Shown: piece by piece, positions 43,719 to 51,620 of the stretch | How the letters are laid out: each line of letters starts with the position of its first letter | How positions within the stretch are numbered: the stretch's first letter is position 1 | Assembly: GCA_003427395.1 (NCBI GenBank) | Contig: BFEA01000174.1 | Coordinates: 1,204,335 to 1,255,954 of the forward strand | Direction of reading: 5' to 3' | DNA length: 51,620 nt | Source of the DNA: Chara braunii | Taxonomy: Eukaryota > Streptophyta > Charophyceae > Charales > Characeae | Translations under genes and position numbers: made by a program | Notes under the pieces: model-generated | What the model was told of the DNA's origin: nothing | Databases searched by the model: none | Seen by the model: the letters and a program-made list of their open reading frames with translations, nothing else

Positions 43719-44939
43719 TGCTGACCTGCAGCTTGAGCATTCGGCGCATGTGACACTATTACCTGAGAAGAAGGAGGTGGTCGGTAAACGAGATCGACCC
43801 TTCCCCCTTCTAGATCGTCTTGGATCCTTTCTGCGAGTGCTCTAACAGCATCGGAGTCATTCATCCTATAGGCTGATACCAATTTCACTGCGTCACTGAT
43901 ATTTGTTAGACTTAATACAAGCCCTTTGGCTTCTTCATCATCTGACTCCTCTTCTCCTTCCTCCCATTCCAGCTCTCTCCTCCTATTCTCCGACTCCTCG
44001 AATGTGTAGGATCCGGCATTGAGTCTGTTCTTCGAGTTGTGCGGGCCTGTGTTCCTACAGGTGATAACCTCGAAATTTCCATAGGCGGGATCGCACAAGA
44101 TAACGAACATTGTGTCATCATGCTTGTTCATTATGAGCGACTCGGACCGGCACAGGAATGATCTGCCCAATAATATTGGGAGATTCAAGTTGGGCATGAC
44201 ATAGAAACACGTACGTACCTTAACTCTTCCTATCACTATCACCACATTCGATGCAACCCCCGTGTATCCGGTCTTGCCGCTGGCTCCATTGAGAAACCCG
44301 CAGTCATTTTCATCCACCGCCAACCCTAGTCTTACCGCAGTTTCTCCGTTTATAATGTTCATTTTAGCCTCGGTATCAACAATCCCAGGACACATCTTCC
44401 CCTTTATCATAACATCAATGGACCCTGTTCCCACGATCTTCCAGTCCATTTTGCTTCCTGCCACGCTCCGGTTTGTTTCTTTGGGAATGAGGTCCCCCAT
44501 CCGGACCGAGGCTACTCTTCGGCGTGATAACCTTGCCTTCACCATCTCCCTTAGCTTAGGAGATAGCGAGGATCTCTTTCAGGTTTAATAGTTAATTGTG
44601 TCCTTCTAACAATTTATTCACCAGACTTTCGAGGTCCATTCCTTTTTCGATCGAAGTTTGGTATTTCCTCTTCTTGCTTGGCGCTTCATCCTTTTTGGAC
44701 CTTCCCTCCACAACTTCACCTTTCCTTCTCTTAACCCCGATTTCCGCATGCTTTTCTTCTTCCTCCCTAATTTTCTCATCCTCGTATTCGTCAGCCTCTA
44801 CCATGATAGGTGGTTCTTCCTCTGCTGGCTAGGAAGTCTAAGCTTGCTCCTTTAGAGGATTCCCTCCTGCGGGTCTTTTTGTAGCGAACGGAATTGTACC
44901 TCTTACACTTCTTTGACCCCCACTGCTCTTCGCGGCCAT
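43667..44939 (-). pseudogene. Linker and aspartic protease of the gypsy element
   Basis: From MAAKSSGGQRSV (44939) a basic and acidic linker runs to about 44592, with two TAG stops (about 44834-44850). A small deletion-type frameshift near 44565 moves to the protease frame: MDWKIVGTG, GSIDVMIKG, then IVDTEAKMNII, where the catalytic DTG is DTE (Asp near 44377). The flap and hydrophobic core follow, then PILLGRSFLCRSE and ITCRNTGP. A Glu/Asp-rich tail ends at the stop at 43667. The Gly to Glu change next to the active-site Thr should inactivate it. Neighbours are gag upstream and RT downstream in the -1 frame. Confidence 0.8.
43712..43718 (-). promoter_or_regulatory. Candidate -1 frameshift heptamer T TTT TTA
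   Basis: In the protease frame the codons are CAT TTT TTA AGG. A -1 slip on T TTT TTA enters exactly the RT frame, which is open from there. The protease frame stops 43 nt downstream (43667-43669). A CTCC-AAAA-GGAG mini-hairpin lies about 17 nt downstream. A plain one-base loss in the T run would look the same. Confidence 0.35.
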
Positions 44940-45090
44940 GTTGGCCCTTAACATTCTTGGGTTGGGCTCATTTGGCCCATCTCCCGATCCTCCACGTCCC
45001 ATGGTAAATACTTTCGGGCATCCAACCCTTCTTTCCCCGCTTCTTCACATATCCCTTGAAGCCTCAAATGTAGTCTTTGCATCTTATTCA

Positions 45091-47135
45091 CTAGGTCCTC
45101 CATCCTATCGAATGGGGTACGTTTTCCTTGTTGTCTTCGATCCCCATTCTACTCAGTTTTTCTTCTAATTCAGTTACTTCTTCCACTCGTACAACTGGTC
45201 CTTCCTTTTCTTGCCACATTCTGAACATCCCCGGGGCGTTGGGACCTAGCGCGGCTACGCGAAGGGCCTCTTCTCTAGTGCCTCCTAGAATCTCAGGATC
45301 GATCACCCTTCCTGTTCTGTCAAATACCTCGCCATCTATGTTTGATGTTATTGGTCCATCGGGTTCGTCAAGCTTCCTGACGTGACATCGTTTTACCGTG
45401 CGTCCTTTGATCCCACAGTGGGTACATGTGCATTCGCTGTAATCTGTCGATCCTCTGCCATAACCCTGTCCGTTCCATGGCCCATTTCCTCTACCAAACC
45501 CCCTTCCATAGCCTTGGTCGTAACCACGACCATACCCTTGCTGATATTCTTGCCCTATCGGATTCGCACCCCCTTGGAGTTGTCCCCAATTTCCACCTTG
45601 ATACCCACTTCCTCTATTTCTTGCTCCTCGTTCCCCTGGTCCCTGATTTCTTCCAGCGTTCCTACCTCTTCCACGTCCTTGTCCTTGTCCTATGGATCTG
45701 TTCTGGTTTTGACCACCCTTGCGACTCGACCCTGGTTGGTTCTGCCCTGCTTGTTGAATCTGTCCCGTGCTTTGATCCCCTCCCATATTTTGATTTTGGG
45801 GTAACATAGGATATGGCCTTGCGTGGGCCACGGCCCTATCGGGAAATACCCGGGCCATGCTCCCATAGGCGGGCCCATGGGCCATTGTCCGTACCGAGCC
45901 GTGCTTGTTGACGACTCTTGCCCATACTGGACTATTGCTTATTGAGTCACCTGTCCTTTTCCCGAGCCTTGTCCTCCGATAGCGATATTTTTAGCATTCC
46001 TCTGACACTTGGTCAGTTTGACCGTTCCTTCTGGTTCTCCTTCTTCGGCCTCCTCCTCTCCATCTTCTTCTTCCTTCCTTCTCTTTCCTTACGGCTGTGT
46101 CACTGTAAGTACCTTTGCAGGTGTCACTCTTTCCCTAAGCTCCTTGATCTTGTTTGCCATATTGCTCAACACTCCTCCAAGTATACTATCCGTTCCTTGG
46201 ATCGTCCCAGCTGCCTTTCTTTTCTCTTGTTCGACCTTTATTTGGTAATGGAATACTTAACTGCCATTTCCTCAAAGTTGACATCTTTTATTTTTTGAAC
46301 GAAATTGAAACCGAGTTTTTTGGCTGAAAACTCGTCAAAATTTGTTGTTCCCTGACTGTACATGGACCTAGATTGAGACCAGGTACCTCCAGGCAGTCCT
46401 GCCTGGGGGTGTCTGGTCTCAAGCTAGGTCCATGTATATCCAGGGGGTCCAGCGTTTGTAAAACGCTGGACCTTCAGGAACAACAAATTTTGAAGAGTTT
46501 TCGGCCAAAAAACTCAGTTTCAATTTCGTTCAAAAAATAAAAAAATGTCCATTTTGACGAAATGGTCGTTACTTGGTCCATGTTTCCCGCTACGATGTTC
46601 CTTTTTATGGTTTCCCAGGTAGTGTTCCTCCTGGCGGCTCCCCCTCGGGTTAGTTCCATCGCCTCATACCCAGAGAATTTCCCTAGGAATATGACGTACT
46701 GCATCTCTTCAGACAGCCCCGAACCCTCTCGACTGTCTTTTTGAATGTGTTGGCGAATGCCCTGATCGTGGTGAAATCATCTTTCTTCATGTTATAGAGA
46801 TGGTCAATCGTGAGCAAGCCATCTCCTAGCTTAAACTTTTTTTGCATGCCCTTTTTAAACTCAACCCAATCATTATTGGACTTTCTCACTACCTCTTTTA
46901 CGTCAGATGTGCATTCCCACCATACGTATTCGAATAACTGGGCAAACTTCTCGGCTGGGGTCAACTGGTTGAAGATCTTCTCGAGTAGTTATAACCAATG
47001 AGTCACCCTATCTCCCTTGAAAGGGAAGATGTCTATTCTTGGTAGGTTCGACCTCTTTATCGTCCTCTTCTCTAGTAACTTAACGATTTTCGCCGCGGTG
47101 ATTGACGACCCTCCATTGGCGCTGGCAGCGCTCAT
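45091..47135 (-). pseudogene. Gag polyprotein of the gypsy element, interrupted
   Basis: Structural protein expected to form the particle and bind RNA. From MSAASANGGSS (47135) the frame gives IDIFPFKGDRVTHWL, a TAA stop (46989), then AEKFAQLFEYVWW, NNDWVEFKKGMQKKFKLGD and IRAFANTFKKTVERVRG, the usual layout of the retrotransposon gag capsid domain. A one-base frameshift in a G run (about 46720) leads to MQYVIFLGKFSGYEAMELTRG. A foldback element (46263-46566) then splits the gene. The remainder has a Gly/Gln/Arg-rich stretch and a zinc knuckle CTHCGIKGRTVKRC (near 45410) in which the metal-binding His is Arg. Further stops lie near 46240 and 46095. Confidence 0.8.
46263..46566. mobile_element. 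Foldback element with three-way-junction layout, inserted in gag
   Basis: Outer arms 46263-46352 and 46477-46566 are about 90 nt each and pair closely (shared GAACGAAATTGAAAC, TTTTTTGGC, CAAAATTTGTTGTTCC). Inside are two separate hairpins. One is a 24-bp stem with one mismatch (46359-46382 with 46413-46436) capped by CCAGGCAG-TC-CTGCCTGG (46389-46406). The other is a perfect 12-bp stem GGTCCAGCGTTT-GTA-AAACGCTGGACC (46446-46472). No protein is encoded. It disrupts gag coding, so it came later or arose by inversion within gag. The outermost arm bases resemble gag sequence, leaving the exact ends uncertain. Confidence 0.75.
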
Positions 47136-47295
47136 CTTTTCCCCTTTTCTTTCCTGGTCCCTGCTAGACTGTAGACCCTGTCAAAACATACAAACGACCA
47201 TTTGATCCACACCTTTTTGTCACTGTCTTGACATTTCCTTTTCCCTTGCTTTCTCTATATTTTATATCCTATGTAACCTTATACCATTTTTTCTC

Positions 47296-48915
47296 TTAAC
47301 AGAGTATTTCTCCCAGATGTACCCAATCCCCGTGCAAGAAGCTTCTAACCATACCGAATAAAGAAGGGATATCATCTATAAATTCTTCGATACACGCCTC
47401 CGGACAGAGGTTTTGCCAGTAGGTCAAAATATCTTCTAGACGGTAGATACGTAGGTACGTGTTTACCACGCACAGTATGTTATAAAAATCCCTTCCTTTT
47501 AGTTTTGGTCTTATTTCTAAGTACAAACGGTAAACAACTTCTGATGCCTTGAACTTGAAGCCCATCTCTGGAACTGATTGGGCTGCGAGTACTGCTTGTT
47601 CCACATTCTCGATTCCCCAAAATGCTTCATCAATTATGAAGTGCGGAAGTGTGGCCTTAATATACTTTGTTGGATACACGAATTCGGCGGCCTATTTCGC
47701 TTCGATTGATAACCTCTCCTTCTTCTCCCCAGTACATCCTTCTAGAAAATGCATCGAGGGTCATTCCGGCCGTCAGAACATACTTAGAGATGGACCGACT
47801 TTCCCCTATCGCGAGGTCGATCACATGTGCCCTTCAGAGAAAGGCTGGTAGATAAAGGGTCACTTTAACTATTGCAAATCTGTCTCTCGAAGTCCATCTG
47901 GTCTCTACCCAAAGGAAAGTTTCCTGCCCTAGCGGTATCCCACACCATGAGTCCATTTCTTCATCCATATCTATTGTCCTTCTTGGCAGTGTCATTTCGG
48001 CTCCTCCTTCCTTTGGCTTTGGCAGGTTGATCAGAAAATCCTATCAGCGAACCACATTAAAGAAGCCATTCTGGTATCCCTGTTACAACAGCCAAGGAAA
48101 GAACCTTTTCCTTCTTAGTAACCACTCAATTTCTCATTTCTTAATAAATTTCTATCTCAGTCTTTCCTGAGCACCCCTTCCTATTTGATCGAGGATTCCC
48201 TGCTTCCGTTCCTCCCAGTAGACATGCCTATTTGCCCAATCGTGTTGACGTACAAATGAGTCGACCCGAGATAGTATGTTTTGCGGATCCCTTTCTTTAA
48301 TCAAATGCCCTATCTCTAGGTATATGTAGTATACCAGCAGAGGGGTAGATACCCCTTCTCTCTCAGGTATCGTCATTGCGGCTTCCGCAACCCTTTTTAC
48401 CCGGGTCCTTCCTCCGAAGGCTACATCTATGATGAAGAAGGGAAGGGTTCCTCTTAGATATGCTGTTGGCGGAAGAAAATCGCTTGCCCTCCTTACCCTC
48501 ACAGGTCCTATGACTCTTTCAAACACATTCAGACTTGCATCTCTTCTTCTAGATTCGAGCGTGCATTCTATTATCTATAATAGTCTACAGAGAGATCGAT
48601 CAATACCTAATACTAAATTTATTATGATAGCTTTCAATTTTTCTGATGAGAAATACAAGGTAATCCTTTCTACCGCACAATTCTCGCCTTTAACCCATCC
48701 AGACTCAATCCAGATGAAGGTTTGTTCCTCTATAGAAATCCCCCAACAATATTCCGTCTCTTCGTTCTCCTCGTGGCGACTTGGTAGATTCATCATAAGG
48801 CCACGCCTTATTTGCATGGGTTTCCTGACCGTGATTTGATATTGGGCAGAAACCATCCTCTTTTCGTTGGTACACTCCACCTACTACACAACAGAATCCA
48901 ACCCACATTCTTCCA
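47296..48915 (-). pseudogene. ORF2: two tandem homologous modules, function unknown
   Basis: I do not recognise this family. One frame runs from MEECGLDSVV (48915) to about 47700, with many stops (two adjacent TAGs near 48883, TAG at 48575, TAG at 48152 and others), then shifts frame to end at 47296. It encodes two related modules of about 240 residues. Module 1 has MNLPSR, EYCWGISIEEQTFIWIE, ERITLYF, YLRGTLPFFIIDVAF and VYYIYLEIGHLIKERD-NIL, then YWEE. Module 2 (from about 48060) has MTLPRR, DSWCGIPLGQETFLWVE, VKVTLYL, YIKATLPHFIIDEAF and VYRLYLEIRPKLKGRD-NIL, then YWQN. No zinc finger or gag capsid motif is seen. It lies between ORF1 and gag and is absent from units 1 and 2. Confidence 0.6.
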
Positions 48916-48995
48916 TTTAGCTAACAGACTCTTAATCCTAGGATCCGACTAGTTTCCCCTTTTATTCCGCCAACTTCCCCAACCCTTTTTGACAC

Positions 48996-49492
48996 TTATA
49001 TAATCTTTTTATACAACAAGTAAGATATTAACCCACAAATTTCTATTTGACACAATATAAATATTAAGAGTGATAGGCACATTCTCCTATCAGTAGACGC
49101 AGACTGCGAAACCACAGGAGGATCAGGTACGCGTGGTATCTCGCGGGGCCCTTGTTGGTGAGGCAGGGGAAGGACGGTCGCTGCCTCTCTTGAGACAGTG
49201 GGTAAGGGCTATGATGCGGGCGACTAGGCAGCTCGAAGTGTGGTGGAGATTCTCCGAAACGCCTTGCGTACCTATATGAATAATAAGCCATTTCATCAGG
49301 GTCCGGGGTATGCATGCGCCTCTCCTCCCGATACCTTCTTGCCCTCAATCCTTCGTCCTTCTCTTCTAGTCCTTCATCATCTTCTTTCCACTCCTCCCTT
49401 TCTCTGGTCAAATCTATAGGCCTTTCAGGCGCCTTCCCCTGTCTGCCGCCTCTTCCTCTACCAGTACCGGTCCCACGGCCCTTAGGTGCCAT
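48996..49492 (-). pseudogene. ORF1 of unit 3, small protein with hydrophobic C-terminus
   Basis: The start MAPKGRGTGTGRGRGGRQGK (49492) is preferred over the upstream Met at 49588 because units 1 and 2 begin at the same motif. Next come ERPIDLTREREEWKEDDEG, an acidic/basic helix-like stretch, HTPDPDEMAYYSYRYARRFG and a Pro/Ser-rich region. The frame as written ends at 49064. In the adjacent frame VPDPPVVSQSASTDRR continues into a hydrophobic tail CQIEICGLISYLLYKKII with a stop at 48996, matching unit 1, so a frameshift near 49140 is inferred. The hydrophobic end could be membrane-associated. The role is unknown. Confidence 0.65.
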
Positions 49493-49699
49493 ATTTGTTA
49501 ACTTTAAGTATAAGTAGGACGATTGTACGTATGTGTATTTAGTCCCTATCTTACACACTGATTTATTTGGAGCAACTACACGTCCCAAGTTACCGTATTT
49601 CTGCTAAAAATCTTAACCAATTTCCGGTTTTATGCTTGTCGTTCTGCCAGGATCTTGCATTATCTGAGTTCGTTTACTAAAGACCTCGGCTAGAAGCGA

Positions 49700-49719
49700 G
49701 ATCCCCGACAACAGCGCCA
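49700..49719 (-). promoter_or_regulatory. Primer-binding site, tRNA-Asp type (unit 3)
   Basis: Minus strand TGGCGCTGTTGTCGGGGATC, one further change from units 1 and 2. Two bases separate it from the CGACA end of block D. Confidence 0.8.
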
Positions 49720-49721
49720 CC

Positions 49722-50870
49722 TGTCGCGCGCGGCGGTCCCACACCCTAGACGCAAAGTGGTTTAGTGTCGGACCTCACGGTCGTGTCACGCAGGAGTTTC
49801 TTTGTCACTTTACGCAATACCACTCCGACCGTGCACGCGTGCTATACCTCTCGCGACTCCCTACGACAAGTTAGGGATCCCGCGAGGTACAACATTACCT
49901 CCACCTGCGGGAGCTGTCACCATCCCTTAGGTGGGCGCATCCCTGCTGAGCTATTGACCCACGTGTGAAGGTTTTTACATGCAATCGCAGAGGTAGGTCA
50001 GCCGATGGCGTTTTCTCGATCGCCGTAGCATAGGCATACTCGCGGTAGAACGCCTTAAGACTGACCCGTATATTGAGACCGGAGTGCTAACTCCCCGGAC
50101 CGACTATTTAATCAGGTCGACTTTCTCAGACAGTCTTCCACGCTTAGCTAATTATGATAATGACTCAATGTTTACTTTGCTCATCATGTGAGAACGCCAG
50201 GGTCGAACCCCTTTGTACTCTTCTATTATCTCAAACAGAATCCTAGTCAAATCACTTTCCGAGCTTTGACCAACTACGATCCCATTCACAAGTATATATA
50301 TATATATATATTTATGTAAATCAGGGGAGTTAACTGAACGGTGGACCTCATTTTCACGATTGTCGTGTTTCTTTGCCCGAATATCTCAAACGATCCCAAA
50401 TTCAAAAGACAACACAAATGTCCAACACCTGTGCAGATGCAAGAAATCACATACACGCATACAGATGCAGACAAAGAATGCGCTACAAGCATCAACCTTT
50501 AATCCATTCATAGCAAGCCACTCACGCCCCAAAAGCTTAAAAGACAATATTCCTTCCTAAGCCTGACTCCTTTTACCCCAACCCTTCACATTTTCAAAGA
50601 CCTCTGAGTGTAACTTGGACAAATTGAGGTGTAGATACAAGAGGAAGATTTATTTGTTCCTTTTTTAGGTCTTGTCTTAGGTGTGGGTATCGAGCCATGT
50701 GGAAGTTGAGTCGGAGTTATACCGACCTGTTATCCAGAGATAACAAAATTTGCAGTTCCTTACAGATTTATTTCGTAGTCCTCTCCAAGAATGATGAACC
50801 TGTAGACACAACATGGTCCGAAAGAATCTCAGCGTCCTCTCTTTGAGTCCTAGAAGATCCCTTCTAGACT
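49722..50870 (-). repeat. Block D: start of the long repeat, cut by an LTR insertion
   Basis: Matches 24313-25510 closely. Homology stops at 50870, where the plus-strand LTR begins; unit 2 continues with CTTATAGCCTTGTGACC at the same place. Contains a short (TA)n at 50293-50312. No gene. Confidence 0.8.
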
Positions 50871-51222
50871 TGTGCAGCGGGCCTTCATCTGCCCTGGCCT
50901 ACAGCCAGGGCCTATTTGGCTATTTGCCAGTTCGGCCTGTGGGACCAGGCCGTGGCCTGACCCCACAGGCCGTATATTGTTTCAGTCCAGTCCAGTCCNG
51001 CCCGGTACCACGGTCGGTACCAGGCCAGTCCAGTCCAGTCCAGTCAGTCCGCTGGGGGTATATCCCAGCTGCAGTCTGTTTTTCGGCATTCTTCACTTTC
51101 GCAGATCTTGGAGTACTTGCGTGTGGAGTCTGCGTCGGAGCTGCGCTGTCCCCTCCAGCTCCATCTCTACCTCCTCCTTCGTCTCCATCCTAACGGACCG
51201 CCATCCCGGCGGGTCCGGCACA
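50871..51222 (+). mobile_element. 352-bp LTR of a plus-strand retrotransposon
   Basis: Begins TGTGC and ends GCACA, a 5-bp inverted terminal repeat with TG..CA ends, and is followed by an initiator-Met primer site. It contains hairpins CCCTGGC-CTACA-GCCAGGG (50892-50910) and GGCCTGTGGG/CCCACAGGCC with an inner CAGGCC/GGCCTG (50934-50971), plus CCAGT pentamer repeats (50983-51050) with one N. The family (copia or gypsy) cannot be decided because no coding sequence is in the window. Confidence 0.8.
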
Positions 51223-51223
51223 C

Positions 51224-51235
51224 TGGTATCAGAGC
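51224..51235 (+). promoter_or_regulatory. Primer-binding site, initiator tRNA-Met type
   Basis: TGGTATCAGAGC, the standard plant retrotransposon primer site, one base after the LTR end. Confidence 0.9.
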
Positions 51236-51620
51236 GGGAACGGTCCCGGCTCCAACCCGCCCTTCCCCCCGCAGGCAACAGCGGGTGCGGGATAGGTGTA
51301 ATCCCGACAGCGGGATTTTCAGGGTTTTTGGTTGAAAACAGCGCGGACACGTGGCGAAAAGAAGAAGAGAGGGTGACCACGCACAGGCCAAGGCCGCTGC
51401 ACGCACGCACGCGCCACGTGCCCACGCTGCCCCCCCGCTGCCCCGCCCCGCCCCGCTCCCGGATATGTTATATATCCATAGTCTTGCAATTGCAGCCACC
51501 GGAGCTTGAACCCGGGCACTCACTGAGCCATGCGCGCGTGTATACCACTTCACCACAGCGCACGTGTGAGCAAGTAGTGGCGTGCGCAGGTGTTGAAGAG
51601 GTGGCACGGCAGCTATTTGC
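51236..51620 (+). mobile_element. Untranslated leader of the right-edge retrotransposon
   Basis: GC-rich leader running off the window. I see no credible start codon or gag sequence. It contains the tRNA-like segment listed below. Confidence 0.6.
51492..51562 (-). other. tRNA-like segment with box A and box B
   Basis: Minus strand: TGGTGAAGTGGTA fits box A (T8, G10, A14, G18, G19). CCGGG-TTCAAGC-TCCGG is a canonical T-arm. The spacing between them is that of a class I tRNA. The anticodon stem does not pair and the acceptor stem is poor, so this is a tRNA relic or a SINE head, not an active tRNA. Confidence 0.4.

Larger units (their letters stand above)
35727..49719 (-). mobile_element. Internal part 3: decayed coding-type gypsy element
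   Basis: A 14-kb internal region on the minus strand, from primer site (49719-49700) to a 3' untranslated region (37702-35727). Gene order is ORF1, two-module ORF2, gag, protease, RT/RNase H, integrase, late gag-like ORF. RT before integrase places it in Ty3/gypsy. Every gene carries stops or frameshifts, so it cannot now supply proteins. The 3' region is shared with units 1 and 2. A TA/CA microsatellite separates integrase from the late ORF. Confidence 0.75.

Noticed and set aside
51492-51562. Functional tRNA gene
   Set aside because: T-arm and box A are good, but the anticodon stem does not pair, position 33 is not T and the acceptor stem is poor.

Overview
The window looks like eukaryotic nuclear repeat DNA from a green-plant lineage. 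The evidence is plant-type TTTAGGG telomeric repeats at 27655-27681, plant-style retrotransposon primer sites (tRNA-Asp type at three places, initiator-Met type at one), Ty3/gypsy coding sequence, very abundant microsatellites, scattered single-base Ns and no recognisable host gene. The pol sequence resembles gypsy proteins I associate with charophyte algae such as Chara; that is recollection, not a search result.

Layout. Almost the whole window is a head-to-tail array of at least three related units, all reading on the minus strand. Each unit has an internal part beginning (at its right end) with a tRNA-Asp primer-binding site (8645-8663, 24291-24310, 49700-49719). Between internal parts lie long collinear non-coding blocks: A (609-3816, partial), B (8666-19734), C (24313-35726) and D (49722-50870, cut off). 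Blocks B and C are 11.1 and 11.4 kb. On the plus strand both start TGTCGCGCGC and end CCGACA, so they could be giant LTRs shared between adjacent elements. Each block holds, in the same order, an LTR-like segment, an array of hairpin repeats, (AAT)n-anchored sub-repeats, dinucleotide tracts, pyrimidine tracts, tRNA-like T-arms and a conserved hairpin.

Internal parts 1 (3817-8663) and 2 (19735-24310) lack pol. They keep the primer site, a small first ORF and, in unit 2, a remnant of a late gag-like gene, and look like non-autonomous relatives. Internal part 3 (35727-49719) holds the decayed coding set. In transcription order this is ORF1 (49492-48996), a two-module ORF of unknown function (48915-47296), gag with a zinc knuckle (47135-45091), protease (44939-43667), reverse transcriptase/RNase H (43718-41781), integrase (41910-40328) and, unusually, a second gag-like ORF downstream of integrase (39862-37703). 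In-frame stops and several frameshifts show that it is not functional now. Most catalytic residues of RT and integrase are still visible.

Later insertions are nested in this framework: a foldback element with a three-way-junction design inside gag (46263-46566), a CGTTCGGG-ended insertion in a TA microsatellite (1721-2430), and a plus-strand LTR retrotransposon whose 352-bp LTR (50871-51222) and initiator-Met primer site enter at the right edge. Positions 1-608 do not match the other units.
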